In this document: piece after piece, positions 1 to 10,633 of the stretch
Position numbering within the stretch: the first letter of the stretch is position 1
How the letters are laid out: every line of letters starts with the position of its first letter
From: Sphaerulina vaccinii
Lineage: Eukaryota; Ascomycota; Dothideomycetes; Mycosphaerellales; Mycosphaerellaceae
Length of the DNA stretch: 64,000 nucleotides
Direction: 5' to 3'
NCBI GenBank assembly: GCA_022570795.1
Contig: JAKUDP010000005.1
Span: 806,001 to 870,000, forward strand
Program-made: the position numbers and the translations under genes
The notes under the pieces: generated by a model
What the model was told of the DNA's origin: nothing
Seen by the model: only the letters and a program-made list of their open reading frames with translations
Databases searched by the model: none

Positions 1-690
1 TGTGTGCGGACTCCTCGCAATGGCCAGCTCCGCAGCCTGTCTGCTGTCAAATGTGATCTTGATCCAGCTACTGCCGCCCTTGTATGCATTCTTCTTCTTC
101 AACGCTGCACGCGATAGACTCCGTTGCGCAGCTTGTCTTGCCTTTGAGACATCGAAGCGGGCGCCGAGCGGTGTGCGGTCGTAGTCCTCTAGGATTATGC
201 CATTCGATACGCGCTCATAGAAGTCGATCGCTGCCCATTGTAGCTCCTCGCCGAAGCCGTAGAGGATGACCTCAGTGGGCTCACTCTCTCCATCAATGGC
301 TGCGGTAGGTGCCCGCGAGCCTTCACCAGTGGTTTGATGCCCATTCGCGCTGTCTTTGGTGTTGGTGTTCACTCTTCTCAAAGAGCCAAACACGGCATCC
401 TCAGCAGCCAGCTGCTCTTGTCGAATGCGTGCATCCTCACTCTGTCGTGGCGCCGCAGTCGTGCTACGAGATCTGCTGTTGGCCCGTCTCGAAGCACGCA
501 TGCTCTTACCAAAAGGGCCCTTCTCGACAGGCGCACTACGATCGCTCTCGACCTGTATGGGTCCGCTGTAGTCATATCCCCACGGTAGTCTGCGGCCAGT
601 CGAGTCGAGGGCGCGTTCGGAGTCCGGTACGGCGTGGATCTGCATCCCAGGCGCTCGATGCTGCGTGCGCAGCGAATATGCTTGATACAT
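1..690 (-). CDS. NUP53: Nup53/Nup40-like nucleoporin, C-terminus cut by window edge
   Basis: The reading frame is open from an ATG at 690 to the left edge, so about 230 N-terminal residues are visible and the C-terminus is missing. An in-frame TAG lies shortly upstream of the ATG, which supports this start if there is no earlier exon. The first ~130 residues are Ser/Arg-rich and disordered. They are followed by an RRM-like MPPN domain that opens with EVILYGFGEELQW and continues through GIILEDYDRTPLGARFD and a Lys-rich segment to SSWIKITF. This opening is characteristic of the Nup53/Nup35 family, which dimerises through that fold and anchors the inner ring of the nuclear pore. The family usually ends in a membrane-binding helix, which would lie outside the window. 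It is divergent from the TDP2-like gene, with a 363-bp shared promoter. The family call is firm; the exact orthologue is inferred. Confidence 0.8.
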   Translation of the reverse strand, partial: MYQAYSLRTQHRAPGMQIHAVPDSERALDSTGRRLPWGYDYSGPIQVESDRSAPVEKGPFGKSMRASRRANSRSRSTTAAPRQSEDARIRQEQLAAEDAVFGSLRRVNTNTKDSANGHQTTGEGSRAPTAAIDGESEPTEVILYGFGEELQWAAIDFYERVSNGIILEDYDRTPLGARFDVSKARQAAQRSLSRAALKKKNAYKGGSSWIKITFDSRQAAELAIARSPHT

Positions 691-1053
691 GCTGCCTCGT
701 TCGCAGTGCTAAAGATGTTGATTTGCGCTGGCGAAATGTCTGTAAAGTCGTTTCGGTGTATGTGCGGTACAACAAATGGAATATGCGAGCAAAGGAGAGA
801 CGAAAGGACGAGCAATCGTGCGCTAAAAGTGGTGTGAGGTTCGATGGTGTCGCGTGGTGTTTTGAAACATGAAGCAGATGAATCAAGTTGACTATATAGG
901 CGATCTACCAAGATCTGCATGTGAAGGCTCACTGCCAATGTGTCTCCACTTCCTACCATGCAGGATCGCTGACAACATCCTACATCCATCCTGTGAGTAC
1001 AGGAGTTAACTTAGATCCGAACCCGATATTCATATCGATCTATAAATGAGCTT
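691..1053. promoter_or_regulatory. Divergent promoter region, nucleoporin / TDP2-like gene
   Basis: Non-coding stretch between two divergently transcribed genes. I see no convincing extra exon, repeat or RNA gene in it. Confidence 0.4.
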
Positions 1054-2255
1054 ATGCTACGCAGCATTTTGCGTCCCTTCACTACCATATCTCACAGGTT
1101 TCGAAACATGGACGCTCTCGTAGGACAATCCATCAAGCTGGTCGAGGAAAAGAAGAGGAAGTCAGTGCCGTGGAAGTTCGATGAGCCATGGACTCAGCCA
1201 TATTATGTCCACGATGGCAAGACTTGGTTTGCAAAAGAGCCTTCCCCAGCTCAATCCTCTGACCAGACTATCACGAAACTGGCACTACACAGCTGGAATA
1301 TTGACTTCATGCTGCCATTCCCAGACACGAGAATGAACACCGCACTCGAGCACCTCAAAGCCAATGTAATCGCATCATATGATAAATCAACAGCTACTGC
1401 AATATATCTCCAAGAATGTGTGGAGTCAGACATACAGCTGATCGCCAACCATCCCTGGGTCCAGGTAAGAGACATTTGATGAGACATGATGTTATGACCA
1501 TGCGTTGTATCCTGACAGATTACAGGAAAGGTTTGCTCTTTCTGATATCGATATATCGAATTGGCAGTCCGGTCACTACGGTATGGAAGTGATCAATTTC
1601 ATGCAGCAGGTCAAAGCATATGCAGACTGACATCTTGCCTCGTCCCACAGGCACAATCACGTTGCTCGATCGTCGTCTGCCAATAGTGTCGAGCTTCCGT
1701 GTCCATTATTCCGCAACCAGAATGGAGCGAGACGTCCTTATTACAGATATCATTCTTCGGAACCGCACTGTCCGGCTCTGTAACAGCCATCTGGAGTCAA
1801 TGGCTTTGGAACCCCCTTACCGCATCCCACAGATGAATTTAATTGCCTCGTATATGCACGCCGATGGCATCGATGCGGCGATTGTAGCGGGTGACTTTAA
1901 TGCCATTCAGCCCTTCGATGCCACTTTGCATAAAGACAACGATCTATCTGATGCTTATCTCGAGCAAGGTGGCAACGAAGCAGATGCGGCAGGACACACC
2001 TGGGGTCAGCAAGCAGCTACTGTGCAGAGGGAGAGGTTCGGAACGTCGAGAATGGACAAGGTCTACTATACACCCACTCAGACGTTGAAGTTGCTTGCCT
2101 TTGCTACATCCGGAGCAGATGTTGTACTGGATAATGCGATGGAGGCGAAAGAGCTGATCAAGCTCGGCTTCGAAAAGCCCTGGGTGACTGATCATCTAGG
2201 TGTCAAAGCTGTTTTCGAGGTCGGAGATGCGCACTCCACACAACCATCGCTGTAA
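1054..2255 (+). CDS. TDP2-like endonuclease/exonuclease/phosphatase-fold phosphodiesterase
   Basis: Three exons: 1054-1464, 1526-1580 and 1651-2255, giving about 356 residues. The joins keep frame and restore ERFALSDIDI and GHYGTITLL across the introns. The Mg-dependent phosphodiesterase signatures occur in order: HSWNIDF, the metal-binding LQEC (QE), HLESM, AGDFNAI, SRMDKVYY and the terminal TDHLGV. This order and the WN...QE...GDFN...DH pattern match tyrosyl-DNA phosphodiesterase 2-like proteins, which hydrolyse phosphodiester bonds such as 5'-tyrosyl-DNA links. The exact substrate cannot be read from the sequence. The first ~18 residues (MLRSILRPFTTISHRFR) are basic, hydroxylated and free of acidic residues, like a mitochondrial presequence. 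An internal Met at 1108 would give a form without it, so dual targeting through two starts is possible. Confidence 0.85.
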
Positions 2256-2439
2256 GTGGGTCGTGAGATAGAAACGCAGACAGTAGAATCTTCATCAAAC
2301 TCTTCGAACTTTGCCGCCGCATGCTTAATATACAGCCGGGCTCAATGCATTCTGCAAGCATAGAGGTTGCTAGAGCTCTGAGCACACTTTTTGCAGTGTG
2401 TCGAGTAGTCGTAAGTGTCGTACGTAGTTGTCGACTGGC

Positions 2440-3186
2440 TTACTCGACGTCGTTCTTGCCTTCAAAGTTCTCGCCCTCGACCAGATCAGGTATCTCATCA
2501 TCGTCATCCTCCTTTGAGGCCTCGCCCTCACCACCCTTCTGGAGGCTCTGGTAGCTCTCGGCAAGCTTTCGGAGAGAGGCTAGTGAGTCTGGGCCGAGCT
2601 GGTTGAGGATACCTGGGACAAGCTCGGTGAGCTCCTTGTCCTCGCCGTTGCCGTAGATAGCAAAAGTGTTCGATGGAACGGATGCATGCACTGTGTCCTA
2701 ATCAACGGGCCGTCCTCCATATGTATTTACTGCCCAACTGGTACAACTCACCCTTTGGCGCGGAGAAGTGGATGACGTTGCCATCAGACTTGAACATGTT
2801 CACCTCCTCGATGGCTGCGATGGGCTGCACGTTCATCTTCTTGAGAACCGTCTGGAGCTTCTTGTCATCGGCGCCGGAGCTCTTGTGGACCTTCTTGACC
2901 TTCCGTCTAGGTGTGCCCTTGCCTCTGTAATTATTCATATGTCAGAATCTACTCCAAACCATATTTGTTCCATTTCGAAGATCGTGTGTGTAGTAGTGGA
3001 GGGCATTCGTCGATGCCATGTGCGGAAACTCGTCGAGATCGGATCATTGCAGAAGAAGAGTTGCTTACCCTACACATTGGTCAGTCCAGCTCAGAATGGG
3101 TGCAGAAAGCGCGCGTACGTCCGCGCCTCGAGGAACATACCAATTCGCACTGAGGCTTGCATCTTTGCAAGCTTATCCATATCCAT
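2440..3186 (-). CDS. EGD1: Nascent polypeptide-associated complex subunit beta (BTF3/EGD1)
   Basis: Three exons on the minus strand: 3186-3141, 2922-2752 and 2690-2440, giving 155 residues, the usual fungal length. The protein starts MDMDKLAKMQASVRIG, continues with the ribosome-binding basic stretch GKGTPRRKVKK, then the NAC domain (VIHFSAPKV...NTFAIYGNGEDKELTELVPG) and an acidic C-terminal tail. NAC-beta pairs with NAC-alpha, docks at the ribosomal tunnel exit and shields nascent chains. The first intron (218 nt) is much longer than the window norm and the second is 61 nt. Two Met codons two residues apart (3186 and 3180) are both possible starts. It converges on the TDP2-like gene, with their stop codons about 185 bp apart. 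Confidence 0.95.
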
Positions 3187-3620
3187 GGCTGCGGTTGTTG
3201 GATTGCTGTCGCGGCGAAAGCCTCGACAAGCGGAGTTATGGGAGGGTCGGTTGTATAGGGAACTGTCTCAATGCTGTTCGTTCTGCCAGCACTTTCCTCG
3301 ACAGACAGATGGCGGGATGAGGTGCAGCGGATGCTTCGTTTTGAGTGTGAACGAAAAAGTTGATTTGAACAGAGGTGGAGTCAAATCATTCCTTGGCGCC
3401 CACTTCTCACACATCACTTCACTTCACTTCAACTACAATACAACGGGCTATTTATGGTGTAGAGGCGGAGTGTTCGTCGCTCTCACTCTCGCAGTGAATG
3501 TCAAATACCTCATGAGAAGCCTGCGAGGCTACAGATCGGCACGATTACTCAATATAAGCTCTATTCTATGTCTTCCTCCGACTACTCTGGTCAAGCACAG
3601 GAAGTACACACAGCTTAACA
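3187..3620. promoter_or_regulatory. EGD1 upstream region
   Basis: This 434-bp stretch lies between EGD1 and the GNAT gene. It includes a 17-bp sequence, CTTGGCGCCCACTTCTC at 3392-3408, that recurs exactly upstream of ribosomal protein L16 (23715-23731). It is followed by a short CACTT/CACTTC-rich run. No coding feature was recognised. Confidence 0.4.
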
Positions 3621-4271
3621 TCAAGACGTGGTTGTCTTCTGCCTGACCAACCAAGCGAAGGAGCCCGCCGGTCTCTTCGAGTCGTTCTCATATCCTGGAA
3701 CAACGACTTGCACATCTTTCTGCCACACGAACCCATGTTTCTCGTACAGACCCCGTCCGAAGACGCTTGATTCCACAATGGCATCGAAGCCCAGCTCATC
3801 GGCATGGCGAGTTCCCCACTCGACCAGAGCATGGCCTACTTTCTTCCGTTGGTGTGCTGGATCGACTGTTAAGATGTCCAGGTTTACGACGTTTCCATTT
3901 CGCTCCTTGAGTGCCTGATTCCGCATGATGACAAAAGTGTCCAAGACTCCTTGAGCGTACTCTCTATCTTCTATGCTCTCGTAGATGTCAGGAGCTTCGC
4001 TCCTCGTTGGCACGTGATTTTTGAACAAATTCCATTTGGCCATGCCCAGTATCTCATTGGTCTCGGTGTCGATCGCCTTGATGAAGGTTGTTGATGGAGT
4101 TGAGTTCTGAGTCTTCCTCATGCGCTCAGCTCCTTGTTTACGACCTTCAGGCGTCCAGTGTAGAGGATACATGACATCCCAGACCGGCTCATTTCGATCA
4201 AAGGCCAGCGATGTGATTTCGAAGATTCGTTCAAAATCAGCATCTTCCGCTGGAATGGCTTTCACTGGCAT
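3621..4271 (-). CDS. GNAT-family N-acetyltransferase
   Basis: Single exon, 216 residues, ATG at 4271. The acetyl-CoA binding motif A is visible as LDILTVDPAHQRKKVGHALV (around residues 130-150), containing the Q-x-x-K/R-x-G-x-A/G pyrophosphate loop. It is followed by an aromatic-containing motif B region, SSVFGRGLYEKHGFVWQKD. This is the layout of small fungal GNAT enzymes that acetylate amines or small molecules. The acceptor substrate cannot be predicted. The N-terminal half (AFDRNEPVWDVMYPLHW) resembles the fungal 'acetyltransferase of unknown substrate' group found in many Dothideomycetes. It is divergent from the aldoxime dehydratase gene; whether the two are co-regulated is unknown. Confidence 0.85.
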   Translation of the reverse strand: MPVKAIPAEDADFERIFEITSLAFDRNEPVWDVMYPLHWTPEGRKQGAERMRKTQNSTPSTTFIKAIDTETNEILGMAKWNLFKNHVPTRSEAPDIYESIEDREYAQGVLDTFVIMRNQALKERNGNVVNLDILTVDPAHQRKKVGHALVEWGTRHADELGFDAIVESSVFGRGLYEKHGFVWQKDVQVVVPGYENDSKRPAGSFAWLVRQKTTTS

Positions 4272-4927
4272 GTTGGCTCTTGATATCGTGCGAGATAAGT
4301 TTGTTCGAAGCTTTGGAATCGTAGTCTTGGATAGCTTATGATGAACGTGTCAAATCGTAGTCTTGTAGAGATGGTGCAAGGCTTGCGTAGCCTGACTTGG
4401 CGTCTGGAAAATCTGCACCTCAGGTGTGTATAGTAGCTTCTTCAATGAGTCTTTGGTCATATACAATCGCACTCTTACTGTATATGTGTCATTAGTCACC
4501 TGAAAATCGCGAACAGCGTCACAAGTGGGTTCCATGCTGCTCGGCATAAGCTAATGCGAGCTGCACTCCTTCTTGACACGACTCCATACAGGGCTAAGAT
4601 GGCATCTTCGAGCGTTGAGCTCTGGACTTCATAACAGAACTGACTCTGAGGTGCTGATGAGAGATTGATAGATGCCTCAGCTTAAGTTGTTGTCAAGAGA
4701 AAACACCTTGGGGCCTTTGCCCAGAAGAGCCGAAAGAGGGGTCAATCGAAGTCCTTCTTGTCTTCCATTGGAACGATAATGAGTGTCGACATTATTATGC
4801 AGTATACCTAATGATACGGATACCTCTGCGTAGCCTCTGCTGTCTGAGCGGGCCAAGACAAGAAAGAAGAATACTGAACTCAGCATACAGACTGTACAAA
4901 AGGCACAACTCCTACCTACCACAAGCC
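4272..4927. promoter_or_regulatory. Divergent promoter region, GNAT / aldoxime dehydratase
   Basis: About 650 bp between two divergent genes. A 65-codon open frame at 4350-4547 (minus) has no recognisable features and I do not call it a gene. The downstream part could encode a 39-residue N-terminal extension of the dehydratase if translation began at 4811. Confidence 0.35.
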
Positions 4928-5995
4928 ATGGACAGTATCGGGCAAGAAGAACAGAGAACATATCCACTGAAAAGACCGAAGGGCCATAAGCCGCCAGTCA
5001 CAAGATGGACACTACGATTGCCTCCCAACGTCAGTCGTATATTCACCCTCTACATTGGAGTGCAAAGTCACAGTAGCGAATCTCAGGGATGCCGAGATGC
5101 AGAGGGTATCATCGACGGTATTCTGTTGTCGCAGGATCCAGTGATGGACACCTTTCGAGTGACGAATGGCTTCGATATCGTTGACTCCAAAGTCTGGGTC
5201 TTGTACTTCCCTAAGAAGGAAGACTTCGATGCTGTCCTACAAAAGCTCACTTTGATCGATATCTGGCGGAAGCTAGGAGAAAACAATGACAAGATTGGAC
5301 TATGGGTTGAACATTTCTCAGCACCGGTCGAAAGGCTCGAATCCAACTACGCTCGATTGGATCACAAGCCTGGTCTCGCGCAACTCCCAGGTATCGAGCA
5401 GCCAGAGCACGGATTGACAGCGTACTGGGGCGCTGGAAGAGACAGAATACCAGCTTCTGCTCACGACCTGTTCGAGGCCCCAGAGCACATCCCCGTGCCT
5501 TCCAAGACACCGAGAGGTCTGGGCGAGAGATTAACAGGCACAAATTATGACAACATGTGCCACATAAGATCAGGCCAGTGGTGGGAACTCTGCGACGATG
5601 AAGAACGAATGTCGTATGAAACAAAACTCCAAGAGAAGCTCATGGGAGGCATGCAGTACCTATGGGACAATCCTGGAGAAACAGGCACCATTGGACTTCG
5701 CTTCCTGCAGAATCTCGACGACCAGGGGGAGCTCATCAATGAGACTTGTGGAGCCGGTTTTCATAAAAACTGGAAAGACCTCGAAAGGTGGTCCAGTCGT
5801 CATCCCAGCCATTTGGCTATATTCAATGGCATGATGGCACATGCGAAGAAGTTTGGCGAAGGCAGAAAGTTCATGACCTGGCATGAAGTATGGATCTTTA
5901 AAGCGGGCGAAGCACATTTCGAGTATGTGAACTGTGATCCGAAGACAGGCGTCATCAGGTACGTGGAGTTGGAATCCGAGAGCTTGACCGCATAG
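4928..5995 (+). CDS. Haem-containing aldoxime dehydratase (phenylacetaldoxime dehydratase family)
   Basis: Single exon. I chose the ATG at 4928 because it gives 355 residues, close to the usual ~350 of the family. An in-frame ATG at 4811 would add 39 residues. The protein carries family landmarks: RSGQWWELC with the Ser thought to assist catalysis, NPGETGTIGLRF, AGFHKNWKDLERW, the haem-ligand region RHPSHLAIF, and a second conserved His in TWHEVWIFKAGEAHFEYVNCDP. The numbering from 4928 (Ser ~215, His ~292/295, His ~319) fits the known enzymes' catalytic Ser and two His. These enzymes dehydrate aldoximes (R-CH=N-OH) to nitriles using ferrous haem b that binds the substrate through nitrogen. 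In bacteria the gene usually sits beside nitrilase or nitrile hydratase genes; none is visible here. The natural substrate is unknown. Confidence 0.9.
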   Translation: MDSIGQEEQRTYPLKRPKGHKPPVTRWTLRLPPNVSRIFTLYIGVQSHSSESQGCRDAEGIIDGILLSQDPVMDTFRVTNGFDIVDSKVWVLYFPKKEDFDAVLQKLTLIDIWRKLGENNDKIGLWVEHFSAPVERLESNYARLDHKPGLAQLPGIEQPEHGLTAYWGAGRDRIPASAHDLFEAPEHIPVPSKTPRGLGERLTGTNYDNMCHIRSGQWWELCDDEERMSYETKLQEKLMGGMQYLWDNPGETGTIGLRFLQNLDDQGELINETCGAGFHKNWKDLERWSSRHPSHLAIFNGMMAHAKKFGEGRKFMTWHEVWIFKAGEAHFEYVNCDPKTGVIRYVELESESLTA

Positions 5996-6168
5996 CATAG
6001 TTCACAGCCATCAGTAGCCTTGCTGTATCCTCTGTATCTCCCTTCAAATGTTGTGGTGAACTATAGCTGTGTCGTACAGTGCTCGAGATTGACCGCTAGT
6101 ATGTCGGGTTTGGCTATTCGTACATATCTCGATGACTCCAGAAGTTGTCGATATCCACGACTGCATTC

Positions 6169-6941
6169 CTATGACTTATTCACCCTCTCCCACACCTTCT
6201 TCTCCGTTTCGGCCAGAGTCTCGCCTACGCTTGCTCCCCAGCTTTTGACGGTATCCCACATACTCCCGTTCGAACCTCCTACCCCAGGCAAATTGCTTGT
6301 GTTGCTGCCACCTAGCCCAAAGGCTCCTGCAAGAGACTCACGCCGCTCGGTCGCGTCTAGACTGGCTCTCGCTGCCGAATTCATCTCCTGTGCCATAACA
6401 TTTTGCTGATACCCTGGTGGATGACTGGGTGGGGCTATTCCACCTCCTACAGGCGAAACAGCTCCGAAGTTCAACGTTGTAGGACCCAGGCCAGCTTTAG
6501 TGGGAGTATTCGTCGTGCTGGTACTGTGTGTTGGCGCATAGTTGTTTTGTGGTGGGCTCATGTACATCTGCGGCGGCTGTGTTGTCACGGCTTCACGCAA
6601 GGCAGCTGCCTGACCAGGCTTTGGCGGCGGAGGTAGAGCTGTCGCTGGAGCTGCATGTTGCTGGGGCGGTATAGGGACAGCGCCAGGTTGTGGAGGAGGT
6701 GGGCCAGCATCGTTCAACGCCGCTGTCGTCGTTCGTGTAGGTTGTGGTTGGTATTGATTGGGCGTGTATGGAGTGCCTGTCGGCGCTGGCACAGCTGGAG
6801 CACCTGGATGTGCGGCGGGAGGGTTCGCTACAGGCTGTTGCTTCTGCGGTGTGATGGGAGCGTCTGTGAAGTACTACATTAGCATAGACCTTGCACAAGC
6901 ACAGAGTGTCGATCACCTATGTGCACTGGAATTGGTGGCAT
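6169..6941 (-). CDS. Conserved fungal Pro-rich protein of unknown function
   Basis: Two exons: 6941-6917 (MPPIPVHI) and 6863-6169, separated by a 53-nt intron and giving 239 residues. The tiny first exon is supported by a good donor (GTGATC), an acceptor in CTTCACAG and frame continuity into DAPITPQKQQP. The N-terminal 150 residues are Pro/Gln/Thr-rich and disordered. The C-terminal ~75 residues are more ordered: NVMAQEMNSAARASLDATER, a Gly/Asn-rich linker, then MWDTVKSWGASVGETLAETE and KKVWERVNK. This last segment looks amphipathic and helical. No membrane segment or catalytic motif is present. The MPPIPVHxxxPI start is, to my memory, recurrent among ascomycete hypothetical proteins, so I regard it as a real gene without assigned function. 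Confidence 0.7.
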
Positions 6942-7460
6942 CGTGATGGCTGCGACTCGTCCTGCGCCCAGTTCAACCGAATAGTGTGCGCTGCTGGTGT
7001 ATATCAAGATATTCGATCGCTGGTCCGTGGTTTGCTGTGAAAATCGATCGAGCCAAACTGTTTGATGGAATTTGACACTTTGCTTGAAGCTGTTGAGAGG
7101 TGCGCGCGTCTCCCTTGCAGGAGCTCGACAATGACGAATGTCACGTGGACGTGGAAAGCGAATGTAACAACAGAAAATGACTTCTATACGCCTTTAGTGA
7201 CAACCAATTGTAGTACAGGGAAGAGTGGTGTTGCCCGAGCCGGAATAAAGGTACATGCGTCAACGTGCTTCGACTGGAAGCCACGCAGCAACGCTCCATA
7301 CGTCTCCGTTCCCGCCCAAGCCACTCCGACGATGGCAGAGCAACAGTAACACACTCCGTCGTCTCTTTCATGACGTCCACCATCGAATCGGCAAGTGGAC
7401 CAACTTCTTTTTCATCATATCGCCTTTTGCTTGACTGAGTAGGTCGTTGGGGCGAGTCAT
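6942..7460. other. Intergenic, no gene recognised
   Basis: 519 bp between two tandem minus-strand genes. It serves as the 3' region of the ADP/ATP carrier and the promoter of the Pro-rich gene. No recognisable exon, repeat or RNA was seen. Confidence 0.4.
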
Positions 7461-8878
7461 TTACTTGAACTTCTTGCCGAAGACAATGACCTGGAGCTGA
7501 TCGTAGATGGAAAGCACACCAGCACCGGCGACACCACGGAGAATGTTGGCACCAGCACCCTTGAAGAGAGACTTGACACCCTCCTTGGCGACGATCTGGC
7601 TGGCGGCATCGAAGGAAGACTTGTACTTGACGGCCTGTGATCTGATTAGCAGAATTCTTCGCCTGGCGCGATGTCCATATGTTTTTACTCACCTCACCAG
7701 AAGTCATCATCATACGTCTGCGGACAGTGTCGAGTGGGTAGGAAGCGATACCAGCACCAGTGGTGACAGTCCAGCCGAGGAGGAAAGAGGCCAAGAAGTT
7801 ACCCTCGAGGGAACCGGTGAGGAGGACAGGCTTGAGCGAATCGTACATTCCGAAGTAGAGACCACGGTAGACAACGATACCAGCGACGGAAGGACCGAAA
7901 CCACGGTAGAGACCGAGGACACCGTCAGTGGCGAGGGTCTTCTTGTAGACATCGACCAGGCCGTTGAATTGACGGTCACCACCAGTCTTGGAGTTCTTGG
8001 CGTCGTTGGCGAGACGAGTACGGGCGTAGTCGAGGGAGTAGACGAAGAGGAGGGAAGTGGCACCGGCCATCTGTGTAATTCGTTAGATGGCTGTTTTGAA
8101 GCTTTTGTGGGCTCTGTCAGACTTACACCACCGGAGGCCAAGTTACCAGCCATCCACCAACCGTAACCATCACGCTCCTTCTTGTAGCCGAACATCGACT
8201 TGAAGGTGTCGCGGAAAGCGAAGTTGAGGGCCTGGGTTGGGAAGTAACGGATGACGTTGGCAGTGTTACCACGCCACAGAGCGACGACACCCTCGTCGGC
8301 GGTGGTGCGGCGGAAACAATCCATGATACCGTTGTACTTGTGCGAGAGACGGCCAGTCTTCAACATCTCGTCCTATCACCAGAATTCAGATTAGCGCCTG
8401 CATCGTTACACCTCTCAGAGATGGTATGGAAAGTGAAGCTGCTAGCTGCAATAAATTGCGCATTGCACGCTTACGAGCAGAACGTACCTGGTTCTGGATA
8501 AGGAGCTTGACACGCTCGATAGGAGCGGCGGCGGTCTTCGAGACGGCGGCGGAAACACCACCCACTGTTGTCCGTCGTCAGTTTGATGCTCAGTGCTCCA
8601 TGTCCTAGCTCCCAGCTCTTATCGCCAGCTTTCTGCACAGCGCTCGGCTCTCGCGGCGCCGGCGACATGCCATCAACGGCGACAGCTCCAGGAGGGCGGC
8701 GGGGTGTACGTACTCAAGAAGTCGACGACGAAGGGCGGCATGCCCATGATCGTCTTCGCTTCCTGCTTAACTGTGGCACAGAGTCAGCTTTTTGATGCTC
8801 TTCAATGCGCGGCCAATGTTTTTTTGCCCATCGGCGCGAGCTCTGGCGCGGCGACATACCTGGAGGAACGTTGGACAT
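7461..8878 (-). CDS. AAC: Mitochondrial ADP/ATP carrier (adenine nucleotide translocase)
   Basis: Six exons on the minus strand: 8878-8860, 8770-8714, 8564-8488, 8372-8127, 8070-7693 and 7634-7461, giving 316 residues with all phases consistent. The protein has three ~100-residue mitochondrial carrier repeats. Visible signatures are PIERVKLLIQNQ in repeat 1, DYARTRLANDAK in repeat 2 and PLDTVRRRMMM in repeat 3. RRRMMM is diagnostic of ADP/ATP carriers, which exchange cytosolic ADP for matrix ATP across the inner membrane. The short N-terminal exons encode MSNVPPVKQEAKTIMGMPPF. The multiple very short 5' exons are typical for this gene in filamentous fungi. Strong codon bias towards C-ending codons suggests high expression. 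Confidence 0.96.
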
Positions 8879-10633
8879 CTTGACGGTATTTGAGGTCTAC
8901 TGGACCGATTGATTGAAAAGAAGATGAGTGGAGAGGTGGTTGATGTCTGTTGATGGAACAGAGGTGGTTGTAGAAGGAAGGAGCAAGAGTTTTTGTCGCT
9001 CTTGCTCCCTGAGAACCGAGCGACTTCCCCGGGATCCTCCGCTGCGGCAAACCACTCCCAACATTCTCGCCTCGCATCCACTTCTCAAAACCCTTCATCT
9101 ACCGCCTCGCTCTCGACCATGATCGACCCTCATCCGCAAGCAGACTTGTAGGTCTACGGCTAGATGCTGCTATCACTTTGCAAGACGATACCGTGGGTTC
9201 CGACGCTTCTTGCTTAACAAAATCGCTTCTCAGCAACAAATTTATCCTCTCGGCCAAGCTGCCCTTCACCCGCGCCAACCGAATGCCGCTAGAATGTGAA
9301 TGGTGATCCACAAAGGTCATCAACATGAAAAGCACACACTTCTCAAGGACGATTATACGCGACCAGAATAGCCACTCTCATCAAAAGCCATGATAGAAGC
9401 AGTATGCGAATTGGACGACAAGCTCTCTCTCAAGCTATGGCCGGACTGATGCTGCCACTCTTGCGCAGCAAAGAAGCAGTGGTCTGTACAGCTGAGACGT
9501 GTGCAATATATGTTACGACCAAGACGTCCGCCAGCATGCCGCTAGTTCATCAGACTGTTCTGGTTGATCTGGCTGTACTGACAACTGACGAAAGCAATCG
9601 CTAAAATCTCAAGCCTGCAGGGTTACTCCAGCAGAGTACCATCACCATGCAGTGGCTGTGTTGCTACGGCTCTCTACAAGTGGTCAAGGGCTGTCTCTGG
9701 TGAGCAACAGATGTTACCATATTACCATCCATAGCTGCGAGAGCTCCACTTTAATTGATATCTACGAAAGCTGCCAACATGAGGATCAGCTCGACTTGAA
9801 CTTGTGCTTGAATTGGAATGGAATGTTGAGCATGATTATAGATCAGGTGTTCAACGCTGAGGTGGACACGTAGTGATAGCGACTGGCTTTCACCTCTGTT
9901 CTTGATACCATGCTACCAGTTTATCCATACCTTACTTGACTACGAGCTGTCTTCGCGCATATCTACTTGCTTTTCAGCCTGACTTATCATCAGGGTCAAA
10001 TGCGATGGCTACACATTTTGATCAATGAGCGAGGCTCCAACGGCTGCGTTGTGTTGTCATGTAAACATCGATACCTACTTCATTCCATACCTTTCTGGTG
10101 ATTTGAACAACTCAAACGACGACCACGATGCTGTACGCTGACATCTGAACCCGAAAGAGGCGTTCATCAAGAAGAGACACGCTAGCGATATGAGTGGCTA
10201 CGCTACTACTGCAAGGATTCTATCCTTGGACACGCCAGAGTTCTAAGCCACGCGAAGCGGTCCGTGTTGACGATGCAACAATGAAACAAGAAAAGTCATG
10301 TCAAGCACAGCTGCAAGCTGCGGCACCGATTGTCCAAGCTACTCCAGCACTCACGCTGACTTCTTCGTTGCATCACGACCAATTTGCATCGACATTGGAG
10401 GATCGTTACTGCTGAGTGAGACGCGCGGCTGAAGAGCAGCATCATCACTTCCCTGTTCCAACTTCCTAGCACTCCGATTTGGATCTGGATCTCGAACTTC
10501 CTGCCATTCGATATTTCAGCGCACGGTCACAGCGTCTTCTGGTCGCTCTCGAGAGTCGAATATATTCGACTGCGTTGTTAAACGCTCATGCAATAGTAAG
10601 ATTGCTGTGGGCGCGCGCAGGTGCTGAATCGCC
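8879..10633. other. 1.75-kb intergenic region between divergent genes
   Basis: This is the shared upstream region of the ADP/ATP carrier (minus) and the single-pass membrane protein gene (plus). Open frames here are below 80 codons, lack recognisable motifs and change frame without plausible splice sites. No repeats were noticed. Confidence 0.4.

Noticed and set aside
4350..4547. 65-codon minus-strand frame in the GNAT/aldoxime dehydratase promoter
   Set aside because: No motif, short, and no splice link to a larger frame.
6403..6882. Plus-strand frames rich in Trp/Arg/Gly opposite the Pro-rich gene
   Set aside because: They are antisense shadows of a Pro/Gln-rich coding sequence.
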